From NCBI GenBank assembly GCA_052325345.1, contig JBKQVG010000008.1:1-18387 (forward strand): a DNA stretch of 18,387 nt, in the 5' to 3' direction. Under the pieces are notes generated by a model that was not told where the DNA came from, did not search any database, and was given only the letters and a program-made list of their open reading frames with translations. A program made the position numbers and the translations under genes. Source of the stretch: JBEKYD01 sp052325345. GTDB taxonomy: Bacteria; Acidobacteriota; Terriglobia; Bryobacterales; Bryobacteraceae. Positions 5,787-13,327 of the stretch are shown here, piece by piece (the first letter of the stretch is position 1; each line of letters opens with the position of its first letter).

Positions 5787-8516
5787 GTGTTCAGGGTTCT
5801 TCCGGGATTGGTTGTAGTGGTGTGCGCCGGTTCGCTCGGTGCGCAAAACGTAATTGAGACGGTCGCCGGGGGCAACCCGCCCGTTACCCCTATTTCCGCA
5901 GTTTCCGCTTCGGTGGGCGATCCGCCGCGGCCGGCGCTCGATCGCTCCGGCAATCTTTATTTCGGCGGCCTTCATTCCGTCTTCAAAGTCGACACCTCCG
6001 GTACTCTCACGCGCATTGCCGGCAACGGCCGTTCCGGCTACCTGGGCGATGGGGGTCCGGCCACCGCCGCCCAACTCGAATATCCCGCCGGGATTGCGAT
6101 CGACGCCGCCGGCAACGTCTACGTCGCCGACCGCGATGCCGCCGTCGTACGCCGCATCTCTTCGAGTGGCGCCATCTCTACGTACGCCGGCACCGGTATC
6201 CCCGGCTATGCCGGCGACGGTGGCCCGGCGGCCCTGGCCCAATTGAACGCTCCCCTGGGCGTCGCGCTGGATGCCGGTGGCAACCTCTACGTGGCCGATA
6301 CCGGCAACAACGCGGTCCGCAAAATCTCCCCCAACGGAACCATCTCCACCGCGGCCGGCAATGGCGTAGCCGGCTATTCCAGCGACGGAGTGCAAGCCTC
6401 CACGACCAGCCTCAATGGACCGGAAGGCGTGGCCGTCGACAGCCTCGGCAATCTTTATATTGCCGATACCATTAACGACCGTGTCCGTCTGGTATCGCCC
6501 GGCGGGATCATCAGCACCGTGGCCGGCACCGGTTCCTCCGCCGTCTACGCCCCCATCTGGGACAACACCGGGGTTTCCACCACCACCGGCGATGGTGGTC
6601 CGGCCACCGCCGCCGCCATCGTGCTGCCCACCGACGTGGCCCTCGATTCCTCCGGAAATCTCTACATCGCCGACTATGGCAACGGCCGCATCCGTCAGGT
6701 GGTCAAAGGCACCATCGAGACCCTGGCCGGCGCCGCCGGCGGCCTGCCCCTGGAAATCGGGCAGTTGGCCGCTTCCGAACAGCTCACCGGACCTACCGGG
6801 CTGGCCGTGAACGCGGCCAGCATCGTCTATTTCGCCGAAGGCTCCATCGGCACCGGCTCCGGTCTGGCGCCGGGCGACTTCCGCATCTGGGAGGTCAATT
6901 CCACCGGCCTGCTGGCAGTCGCGGCGGGCAATGGACTGGAAAGCTACTCGGGTGACGGCGGGCCGGCCGCGGTGGCTCAACTGAACACCCCCGCCGGCGT
7001 CGCTCTGGATTCCTCCGGCAACCTGTTTGTCGCCGACACGCTCAATCATCGCGTGCGGAAAATTTCACCCGCGGGCGTCATCACCACCGTGGCCGGCAAC
7101 GGCGTGGCGGGCTTTTCCGGTGACGGCGGGGCCGCTACGAGCGCCCAACTCGACAGCCCTATGGGCGTTGCCGTCGACCGCGACGGCACGATCTATATCG
7201 CCGATACGCATAACAACCGAATCCGCATCGTCGTTGGGGGCGGCGTGATTTATACCCTGGCGGGCAACGGCAACGCCAGCTTCTATGGCGATGGCGGACC
7301 GGGCGGAGCCGCCTCCGTACACGCGCCCCAGGGTGTCGCCGTCGACAACAACGGCAATGTGCTGGTGGCCGACACCGGCAACCAGCGCATCCGCCGCATC
7401 ACTCCCGATGGCGCCATCCATACCGTGGCCGGCAACGGCGGGCAAGGCTATTCCGGCGATGGCGGCGCCGCCGCCCGCGCGCAACTCAACCTGCCGGCCG
7501 GCATCACGGTGGATGCGGCGGGCACCATCTACGCCGCCGACACCGGCAACAACCGCGTGCGCGTCATCTCCCCGTCCGGCAACATCTTCACCATTGCCGG
7601 CAACGGGACCTCGGCCGTGCTCAGCGCCCCGCAGGGCTTGGCCGTGGACGCCGCCGGCGATCTCTTTATTGCCGACACCGGCCACAACCAGGTTCGCGAA
7701 ATTCCATCCGGCGGACAACTCACGACCATTGCCGGCAGCGGCGCTTGCTGCTATTCGGGCGATGGCGGCACGCCCACTTCGGCCGCCCTCAACCTGCCGC
7801 AAGGCGTGGCCGTCGACCCTTCCGGCGACGTCTTTATCGCCGATTCGGACAATAGTGCCGTGCGCGTCATCGAGCCCTCTTCCAGCGCGCCGTCCATCGC
7901 CGCCGTGGTCAACGGCGCCAGCGGCCAATCCGGTCCGTTGGCTCCCGGTGAAGTGGCGGTGGTCTACGGCGCCGGACTCGGTCCCGGCACGCTCGCGGCC
8001 GCTGCCTCCCGCGTCACCCAACTGGGCGACGCCAGCCTGCTGTTCAACGGCGTTGCCGGCGAAATGCTCTACGCTTCCTCCCACCAGCTCTCCGCCATTG
8101 TGCCGGCGGGCTTGAGCGGCTCGACGGTCACGGTCACGGCGGTTTATGGCGATGTCGAATCCAGTTCGGCGGTGCTCCCGCTGGCCCAGGCCGCGCCTGC
8201 CCTGTTCACCGCTTCGGACGCGGGCTCGGGACCGGCCGAAGCCCTCAATCAGAATGGAACTCTAAACAACGCCGCCAACCCGGCCGTTGCCGGCAGCACC
8301 ATCACCCTGTTCGCCACCGGCACTGCCGCCGGATCCACGCTTTCGGTCACAATCCAAGGCGTGAGCGCGGCGGTGCAATCGGCCTCCGTCACCACCCCTG
8401 GCGTGACCCAGATTAGCGTCCAGGTTCCCAGCGGGCTGACTGCCGGCGCCGCCTCCGTCGTCCTTCAATCCGCCGGGGTCGCCAGCCCCCCCGGTGTCAC
8501 CATCGCGATCCATTAG
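5787..8516 (+). CDS. Secreted NHL-repeat double beta-propeller protein with TIGR03437-type C-terminal domain
   Basis: A 909-residue protein starting at GTG with a GAGGT ribosome site about nine bases upstream. Residues 1-19 are a Sec signal peptide (hydrophobic core LPGLVVVVCAGSLGA). Residues about 24-700 hold twelve NHL-type modules of the form T-V-A-G-N-G ... GDGGPA ... AQLN-P-x-GVAVD-x-x-GN-L-Y-I-A-D-T-x-N-x-R-V-R-x-I-S-P-x-G. The AG of successive modules falls at residues 27, 78, 134, 190, 246, 314, 380, 436, 492, 548, 604 and 649; most steps are exactly 56 residues. Modules 5, 6 and 11 are irregular. Twelve modules would suit two six-bladed propellers. Residues about 702-909 (SIAAVVNGASGQSGPLAPGE ... 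ALNQNGTLNNAANPA) are the TIGR03437-type domain abundant in Solibacter relatives, probably Ig-like. Binding partner unknown. Confidence 0.9.
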   Translation: MFRVLPGLVVVVCAGSLGAQNVIETVAGGNPPVTPISAVSASVGDPPRPALDRSGNLYFGGLHSVFKVDTSGTLTRIAGNGRSGYLGDGGPATAAQLEYPAGIAIDAAGNVYVADRDAAVVRRISSSGAISTYAGTGIPGYAGDGGPAALAQLNAPLGVALDAGGNLYVADTGNNAVRKISPNGTISTAAGNGVAGYSSDGVQASTTSLNGPEGVAVDSLGNLYIADTINDRVRLVSPGGIISTVAGTGSSAVYAPIWDNTGVSTTTGDGGPATAAAIVLPTDVALDSSGNLYIADYGNGRIRQVVKGTIETLAGAAGGLPLEIGQLAASEQLTGPTGLAVNAASIVYFAEGSIGTGSGLAPGDFRIWEVNSTGLLAVAAGNGLESYSGDGGPAAVAQLNTPAGVALDSSGNLFVADTLNHRVRKISPAGVITTVAGNGVAGFSGDGGAATSAQLDSPMGVAVDRDGTIYIADTHNNRIRIVVGGGVIYTLAGNGNASFYGDGGPGGAASVHAPQGVAVDNNGNVLVADTGNQRIRRITPDGAIHTVAGNGGQGYSGDGGAAARAQLNLPAGITVDAAGTIYAADTGNNRVRVISPSGNIFTIAGNGTSAVLSAPQGLAVDAAGDLFIADTGHNQVREIPSGGQLTTIAGSGACCYSGDGGTPTSAALNLPQGVAVDPSGDVFIADSDNSAVRVIEPSSSAPSIAAVVNGASGQSGPLAPGEVAVVYGAGLGPGTLAAAASRVTQLGDASLLFNGVAGEMLYASSHQLSAIVPAGLSGSTVTVTAVYGDVESSSAVLPLAQAAPALFTASDAGSGPAEALNQNGTLNNAANPAVAGSTITLFATGTAAGSTLSVTIQGVSAAVQSASVTTPGVTQISVQVPSGLTAGAASVVLQSAGVASPPGVTIAIH

Positions 8517-8517
8517 C

Positions 8518-8562
8518 CCGGCCGGCCGCCGAATGCCGGTGGTTGCAAGCTTTCTCACAACC
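8518..8562. terminator. Hairpins between convergent genes
   Basis: CCGGC (8522-8526) can pair with GCCGG (8535-8539), and GGTTG (8541-8545) with CAACC (8558-8562), in the short gap between the NHL gene and the convergent ABC ATPase gene. The second stem enters the ATPase coding end. No clear T-run; bidirectional termination is inferred from position only. Confidence 0.25.
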
Positions 8563-9322
8563 AATTCAGGTCGGCGTATTTTTCACCCGTCAGATATAGG
8601 AACAGCGGTTCCAGCGCGTCGAACTCCTTGCCCTCGTGGCGGAGCACGCCGTTGTCGGCCAGGGCGGTGATATCGCCTTCCCAGACGAGTTTGCCAGGGC
8701 GCGTAATAATGGCCACTTCGTCGCACAGCCGCTCCACGGTCTCGAGCACGTGGCTGGTGATGAAGACGGTGCGGCCCTGGTCGGTGAAGCGGCGCAGCCA
8801 TTGCTTCATCAACGCCACGCCGGCCGGGTCGATGCTTTCGAACGGCTCGTCCAGAAACAGCACGTCGGGCGCATGGATGACGGCGGCGGCGAAGGCCACC
8901 CGTTTGCGCATGCCGGTGGAGTACTCGGACAGGGTCTTGCGGGAATCGCTCAGCTCGAGCGCGGCCAGCAGTTCGGTGACGCGCTGGCGGGTGGTGGTTT
9001 CGTCCAAGCCGTACATGCGGCCGACGAAGTCCAGGAACTCGTGGGCGTAGAGCGGCTCGAACAGGCCCAGAGTCTCTGGCATCACGCCCATGCGGCGCTT
9101 GAGGGCGGCGCTATTCGCATCGAACGGCTGCCCCAGGATGGAGATTTCGCCCGCGGTAGGGTGGAGCAAGCCGGTCAAGCAGCCGATGGTGGTGCTTTTG
9201 CCGGAACCGTTTGGGCCCAGGAAGCCGAACATGCGGCCACGGGCCACCGCCAGCGACAAGTCGTCCACCGCAAGCACGTTTCCGTATTTCTTGACCAGGT
9301 TAGAGAGCCGAATGGCGTCCAT
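8555..9322 (-). CDS. ABC transporter ATP-binding protein
   Basis: A 255-residue ATPase subunit. Walker A GPNGSGKST (36-44), signature YSTGMRKR (134-141, a degenerate LSGGQ with Thr and Met), Walker B VLFLDEP with catalytic Glu159, D-loop SIDP, switch His191 (ITSHVLE). The Q-loop position carries Glu (MPETLG), as in many CcmA/NatA-type ATPases of ABC-2 exporters. It starts four bases after the stop of the permease gene, behind AAAGGG, so the two are co-translated and form one transporter. Direction is probably export, since no binding protein is present. The substrate is unknown. It is the last gene of the serS-containing block. Confidence 0.92.
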   Translation of the reverse strand: MDAIRLSNLVKKYGNVLAVDDLSLAVARGRMFGFLGPNGSGKSTTIGCLTGLLHPTAGEISILGQPFDANSAALKRRMGVMPETLGLFEPLYAHEFLDFVGRMYGLDETTTRQRVTELLAALELSDSRKTLSEYSTGMRKRVAFAAAVIHAPDVLFLDEPFESIDPAGVALMKQWLRRFTDQGRTVFITSHVLETVERLCDEVAIITRPGKLVWEGDITALADNGVLRHEGKEFDALEPLFLYLTGEKYADLNWL

Positions 9323-9326
9323 GGGT

Positions 9327-10898
9327 TCAGCCCTTTCCCTCGACCACCGCGATCAGGCGCTCGCGCCCGCGGCGGACGAGCGCACCGGCGGCCCGCAATG
9401 AGAAGGCATAGAATATTAGCGCGAAAACCACTGGAACCGGCGCAAGCCACCACCGGCCGGGCGATACCAGGCCAGGGTCCAGTTGCGCCACTGCCTCCGG
9501 CGCGAACAGACAGCACAACGTGGTGCCGACGAGAACCACGATTCCGCCGAGCGACATGTCATTGCCCATCGTCTGATAATACTTGCCGCGGTGCGGCGCG
9601 AACACCGTGGTCCAAAGGCCCAGACCCGAGAAAACGAGCATGCCCGCAATCGAACTGGCGATCAGCATGAATAGCATCCGCGCATCGAACGGCAGCGGAG
9701 CCCAGACCGCCCAGCCCACGACTGCCACAGCGGCCAGGGGCGATCCAACGAGCATAGAGGCAAAGCTGCCGGCGCGGAGGACGGCGGCCGGATCGATGGG
9801 CAGCAGAAAATAGCGCCGCATTCCACCACCCGCGTATCCGAACTGGTTGACGGTAAAACGCCCCACGCCCAGAAAGGTGGCCAGCGGAAACGTGCCCAGA
9901 GCCGCCACGAAGAGCTTGCCGGAGCCGAGTCTTCCGAGGCGCACGGTGAGAAAAGGAATAATCACAATGGAGAGCAGCGATAGAACGCGGCAGCGGTTAT
10001 TGCGCAGGTAGAAACGCAGCCAGTGCCCCACCAGCGGGGCATTGGCCGCGCCGAACCAGGCCCCCAGGCGCTCATAGGCGCCGCCCCAGCGAAGCGCCCC
10101 CTCGGGCCGCGTCTCGAAACGCTCCACCGGCTGCCGCTCCAGGGCCACCAGCAGCAGCAGCAGAAACGCCAACCACCCCAGCAGGCAAGCAAAACCCTGA
10201 ATTTGAGTCCAGCCGGCGGCCGTGATGGCGTCCGCGGCGCCGAAAGGAGGCAGCCATTGGATATCCGCCAGAATGCGATGGAGCAGCGGCCGATTGTGCC
10301 GCAGCATGGGCAAAAGCGTACCGGGCAGCAGGCCGAAAGCGATTATCGCCGCGAGCAGCACCGCCGAGCCGGTTTTGTGCGCCATCATCCGGTCCACCAC
10401 CAAAGCCACGATGCGGGCCAGCAGATAGCAGGTGAAGAACAGCAGCAGCGCCGCCGCCAGGCCGAGCCAGAAGTTGGCGGCGCCCAGCAGGTACAAGCCG
10501 GCTACCAGGCCGAATTCTAGCGCCAGCAGCAGGAACCAGAACGGATCGAGGATGCCGGTAAGATGGCGGGCGGCGCGGCGGTCGAGCGCCGTCAGAGGGT
10601 AACGCCGCAATTCGGCATCGCTGAACACGGTGCTGAGGCCGAAGCCCATCACCACGGTGGCGAACAGCGTTTCCAGGTAGAGAGACGCGAGCACGATGGT
10701 GGCTACCAGGCCGGCCTTGCCGGAGCGGACGGCCACCACGGCGGCTCCGGCGCCGCCCGCCGCCACCAGAATCGCCACCAGCACGAAGAGCAGATAGCCG
10801 ACGAAAAACAGGGCGATCTTTCCATTGCGCGAACGCGTCCTGGCCCACATGAGCTTGTAACGGAGCCGGATGAGTTCGCCTACCAGTCGCGTGTTCAT
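9327..10898 (-). CDS. ABC exporter membrane subunit (ABC-2-like permease)
   Basis: A 523-residue integral membrane protein with about a dozen hydrophobic segments, among them GKIALFFVGYLLFVLVAILV near residue 30 and further helices to the C-terminus, where a basic tail (LVRRGRERLIAVVEG) ends the chain. There is no ATPase motif. Its pairing with the ATPase gene four bases downstream identifies it as the permease. Its ATG overlaps the TGA of serS in ATGA (10895-10898), so its translation is probably coupled to seryl-tRNA synthetase. It contains a soluble, proline- and arginine-rich loop around residues 255-275. I cannot name the substrate; drug, lipid or peptide export are all possible. Confidence 0.82.
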   Translation of the reverse strand: MNTRLVGELIRLRYKLMWARTRSRNGKIALFFVGYLLFVLVAILVAAGGAGAAVVAVRSGKAGLVATIVLASLYLETLFATVVMGFGLSTVFSDAELRRYPLTALDRRAARHLTGILDPFWFLLLALEFGLVAGLYLLGAANFWLGLAAALLLFFTCYLLARIVALVVDRMMAHKTGSAVLLAAIIAFGLLPGTLLPMLRHNRPLLHRILADIQWLPPFGAADAITAAGWTQIQGFACLLGWLAFLLLLLVALERQPVERFETRPEGALRWGGAYERLGAWFGAANAPLVGHWLRFYLRNNRCRVLSLLSIVIIPFLTVRLGRLGSGKLFVAALGTFPLATFLGVGRFTVNQFGYAGGGMRRYFLLPIDPAAVLRAGSFASMLVGSPLAAVAVVGWAVWAPLPFDARMLFMLIASSIAGMLVFSGLGLWTTVFAPHRGKYYQTMGNDMSLGGIVVLVGTTLCCLFAPEAVAQLDPGLVSPGRWWLAPVPVVFALIFYAFSLRAAGALVRRGRERLIAVVEGKG

Positions 10899-12166
10899 TT
10901 CCGCGGCCGGATGACCTCCGTATTGAGGTAGGGACGCAGCGCTTCCGGAATGACGACGCTGCCGTCTTTCTGCTGGTAGTTTTCGACGATCGCCACCCAG
11001 GTCCGTCCCACCGCCAGGCCGCTGCCGTTCAGGGTATGGGCGAATTCGGACTTCTTGCCGCTGCGGCAGCGAATGCCCGCGCGCCGCGCCTGGAAGGCCT
11101 CGAAATTCGAACAGGAGGAAATCTCTTTGTAGCCGTTCTGCCCGGGTAGCCAGACTTCGATGTCATATGTCTTGGCCGAAGAGAAACCCATGTCGCCGGT
11201 GCACAGCACGACCGTGCGAAACGGCAGCCCCAGGCGGCGCAGAATGTCCTCGGCGTCGGCGGTAAGCTTTTCGAGCTCGTCGTAGCTCTGCTCCGGCCGG
11301 GTGAACTTCACCAGCTCGACTTTTTGAAATTGGTGCACGCGAATGATGCCGCGCACGTCGCGGCCGTAGGAACCGGCCTCGCTCCGGAAACACGGCGTAT
11401 AGGCGCAAAGCTTCACCGGCAACGCGTCGGCCTCCAGCGTTTCGCCCGCGTAGATGTTGGTCACCGGCACTTCGGCGGTGGGAATCAGCCAGAAGTCGGT
11501 GTTTTCGCACTTGAACAGGTCTTCCTGAAACTTGGGCAACTGGCCGGTGCCGAACAGGCTTTTGGAATTGACCATGAACGGCGGCAGCACCTCGGTGTAG
11601 CCGTGCTGGCCGCTGTGTACATCGAGCATGAAATTGATGAGCGCGCGTTCGAGTTTCGCGCCCATATCCCAATAGAGGGCGAAGCGGGCGCCGGTGATTT
11701 TGGCGGCGCGCTCGAGATCCAGGATGCCGAGCTCGGGGCCCAGGTCCCAATGCGCCTTGGGCGTGAAATCGAATTCGCGGGGTTGGCCCACGCGGCGCAC
11801 TTCCACGTTGTCGTCGGCGTCTTTCCCCACCGGAACCGATTCGTGGGGCAGGTTGGGGATGCCCTTCATGAGCTCGCCGAATTCGGCATCGACGGCCTTG
11901 ACCACCTCGTCGCCTTCGGCAATGCGGGCTTTCAGCTCGCGGACGCGGTCCTGGCGCTCGCCGGTGTCGGCGCCCTCGCGCTTCAGCTTGCCGATTTCGA
12001 TGCTTTCGGCGTTTACCTGCGCCTTGAGCTGTTCTGCTTCGGAGATGGCGGACCGGCGCCGCCGGTCGAGAGCGCGAAACTGGTCGAGGTTGGGAACCGA
12101 TGCCCGGGTTGCCAAACGCGCGGCAACCTCGTCGAAATGGCTCCGAAAATAGCTGAGATCGAACAT
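10895..12166 (-). CDS. serS: Seryl-tRNA synthetase
   Basis: A 423-residue class II aminoacyl-tRNA synthetase of the usual bacterial length. Residues about 30-105 form the antiparallel coiled-coil arm that binds the long variable arm of tRNA-Ser. The catalytic core shows TGQLPKF (207-213), the serine-binding TAE (230-232), motif 2 FRSEAGSYGRD (260-270) followed by GIIRVHQFQKVE, the SSCSNFEAFQARR block (350-362), and motif 3 GSGLAVGRTW (381-390). It charges tRNA-Ser (and tRNA-Sec) with serine in the cytoplasm. The ATG has AAGGA only two to three bases upstream, closer than usual. No promoter is clear in the 113 bases before it, so it may be read from the zinc-ribbon gene promoter. The stop overlaps the next gene. 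Confidence 0.97.
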   Translation of the reverse strand: MFDLSYFRSHFDEVAARLATRASVPNLDQFRALDRRRRSAISEAEQLKAQVNAESIEIGKLKREGADTGERQDRVRELKARIAEGDEVVKAVDAEFGELMKGIPNLPHESVPVGKDADDNVEVRRVGQPREFDFTPKAHWDLGPELGILDLERAAKITGARFALYWDMGAKLERALINFMLDVHSGQHGYTEVLPPFMVNSKSLFGTGQLPKFQEDLFKCENTDFWLIPTAEVPVTNIYAGETLEADALPVKLCAYTPCFRSEAGSYGRDVRGIIRVHQFQKVELVKFTRPEQSYDELEKLTADAEDILRRLGLPFRTVVLCTGDMGFSSAKTYDIEVWLPGQNGYKEISSCSNFEAFQARRAGIRCRSGKKSEFAHTLNGSGLAVGRTWVAIVENYQQKDGSVVIPEALRPYLNTEVIRPRK

Positions 12167-12198
12167 GTCCTTTTATGCTAGCGCATGAGCGGCATAAA

Positions 12199-12223
12199 GC
12201 CCCTGGGGCAGGCGACTCGCCTG
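12199..12223. repeat. GC palindromes upstream of serS
   Basis: GCCCC-T-GGGGC (12199-12209) is directly followed by CAGGCG-ACT-CGCCTG (12209-12223), a perfect 6-bp stem with a 3-base loop. The arms AGGCG/CGCCT match those of the palindrome at 5502-5515. This may be a REP-like element, or an RNA structure in the leader of serS. Confidence 0.45.
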
Positions 12224-12279
12224 TCGGCTGGCGTACTGACTTACTCTGATTTCAGCGATAATTTATGGTCCGGGCGAGG

Positions 12280-12420
12280 TTATTCATCGTCTTCCTCGAC
12301 TGGAACGGGCTCGAGGTCTTCCGCCTCGAAGATCTCGTGGCAGACGAGGCACTCCACGTAATCCACGCCGTCTCGGCGGGCGATGACTTTGGTCTGGGTA
12401 TGTTCACAAGCGGTCTGCAT
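12280..12420 (-). CDS. Small zinc-ribbon-like protein, 46 residues
   Basis: A 46-residue acidic protein. Cys5, His7, Cys24 and Cys27 (CEH ... VECLVCHEIF) give a CxH plus CxxC arrangement suited to one zinc ion. The tail AEDLEPVPVEEDDE is strongly acidic. I recall similar short proteins in acidobacteria but know no function; a transcription- or RNA-associated zinc ribbon is a guess. The frame is open to a GTG/ATG at 12477 and 12465, but a sigma70 promoter at 12443-12470 places the transcript start near 12436, so ATG 12420 is the only start left. It precedes serS on the same strand by 113 bases. Confidence 0.65.
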   Translation of the reverse strand: MQTACEHTQTKVIARRDGVDYVECLVCHEIFEAEDLEPVPVEEDDE

Positions 12421-12442
12421 AACAAACGCTTTAATGAGAAAT

Positions 12443-12470
12443 ATTCTAACTGGGCTAACGGCCATGTCAA
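12443..12470 (-). promoter_or_regulatory. sigma70-type promoter of the zinc-ribbon/serS block
   Basis: On the - strand TTGACA (12470-12465) is a perfect -35, and TAGAAT (12448-12443) matches -10 at five of six positions, with a 16-base spacer. The predicted start is near 12436, about 15 bases before ATG 12420. This is the best promoter seen in the window. Confidence 0.65.
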
Positions 12471-12566
12471 GTCCCACCCCGGTGGGAAATATCCGGAGCC
12501 GGGCTAGGACGGTACCTGGTCGGATAGGATTGAAGTATCGTCACGGATTGGAAAGATCGCTTACGC

Positions 12567-13268
12567 GTGGTACTGGTGGAGACGCGGAACCCGCTGAATA
12601 TCGGGGCCGCGGCCCGTGCCATGGCCAATTTCGGCTTCGAGGGGCTGCGCGTGGTGAACCCCTACGATGTGGCGTTTCGGGAGGCGCGGTCGGCGGTCGG
12701 GGCGGCGCCGCTATTGGCGCGGGCGGAGGAATTCGGGAGCGTGGCGGATGCGGTGGCGGACGCGAGCCTGGTGATCGGAACGACTTCCGTGGGAAACCGG
12801 CGCCCGCAGCTTGCGGTGCGGCGGTTGGAGTTCGGAGCGCGCCTGATCGGCCGGCGGCTGGCGGCCAGACCGGTGGCGCTGCTGTTCGGTTCGGAGAAGT
12901 TTGGCCTGTCGAACGAAGATATGGCCCACTGCCACTGGCTGATGCGCATCCCGACCGTGGACCGGGACCTGTCCATGAACCTGGGACAGGCAGTGGCGCT
13001 ATGTCTGTACGAACTGGCCCGCGACCCGAAGGCCGCCCGTGGGGCGCTGGAGCGCGTGTCGCCGGCGGCCGCGGGCGAAAACGAACAGATCACCCGGTTG
13101 CTGGTGGAAGCGCTGGCGGCCAGCGGTTACATTCAACCGCTCACCGCGGCATCCACCGAGGAAAAGGCGCGGCGCCTGGTGCGCCGGTTAAGGATTTCGA
13201 AGAAAGACGCGCCCGTGGTGTTGGGCATGCTTCGGCAGATTCTTTGGAAACTGGGCGAGTTGCAATGA
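12567..13268 (+). CDS. TrmJ-like tRNA (cytidine/uridine-2'-O-)methyltransferase, SpoU family
   Basis: A 233-residue SPOUT methyltransferase. Motif 1 NIGAAARAMANFG (11-23, with the catalytic Arg17), motif 2 ALLFGSEKFGLSNED (104-118) and motif 3 IPTVDRDLSMNLGQAVALCLYEL (split here as positions 128-150) build the trefoil knot that binds S-adenosylmethionine. The C-terminal ~75 residues are a helical extension like that of TrmJ, which methylates position 32 of tRNA. The start is GTG 12567. The frame is open back to 12534 and reads DWKDRLRV just upstream, which is like the N-terminus of relatives, but no ATG, GTG or TTG is present there. TrmH/RlmB-like activity on another RNA is possible. Confidence 0.85.
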   Translation: MVLVETRNPLNIGAAARAMANFGFEGLRVVNPYDVAFREARSAVGAAPLLARAEEFGSVADAVADASLVIGTTSVGNRRPQLAVRRLEFGARLIGRRLAARPVALLFGSEKFGLSNEDMAHCHWLMRIPTVDRDLSMNLGQAVALCLYELARDPKAARGALERVSPAAAGENEQITRLLVEALAASGYIQPLTAASTEEKARRLVRRLRISKKDAPVVLGMLRQILWKLGELQ

Positions 13269-13278
13269 TGCGACCGAG

Positions 13279-13302
13279 CCGCGACTAAAAGGAGCGGTTT
13301 TT
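13279..13302 (+). terminator. Weak terminator candidate after the methyltransferase gene
   Basis: CCGC (13279-13282) and GCGG (13294-13297) flank an 11-base A/G-rich loop and are followed by TTTTT (13298-13302). The stem is only four pairs (more with wobble pairs), so termination would be inefficient and the reductase gene could still be read through. Confidence 0.3.
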
Positions 13303-13327
13303 CGGCCTTGAGAGAAGGCATTCGAAC

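Noticed and set aside
5568..7049. A 493-codon Gly/Asp-rich open frame on the - strand opposite the NHL-repeat gene (and a similar one at 7065-8084)
   Set aside because: Its GG/GD/AG repeats are the antisense of the periodic NHL modules in high-GC DNA. The + strand protein has a signal peptide, known repeats and a known C-terminal domain.
8636..9670. A 344-codon + strand frame across the ABC ATPase and permease genes
   Set aside because: Antisense of an ATPase with intact Walker A, signature and Walker B motifs.
12383..13288. A 301-codon + strand frame overlapping the methyltransferase gene
   Set aside because: Gly/Arg-rich out-of-frame translation of a gene with all three SpoU motifs.
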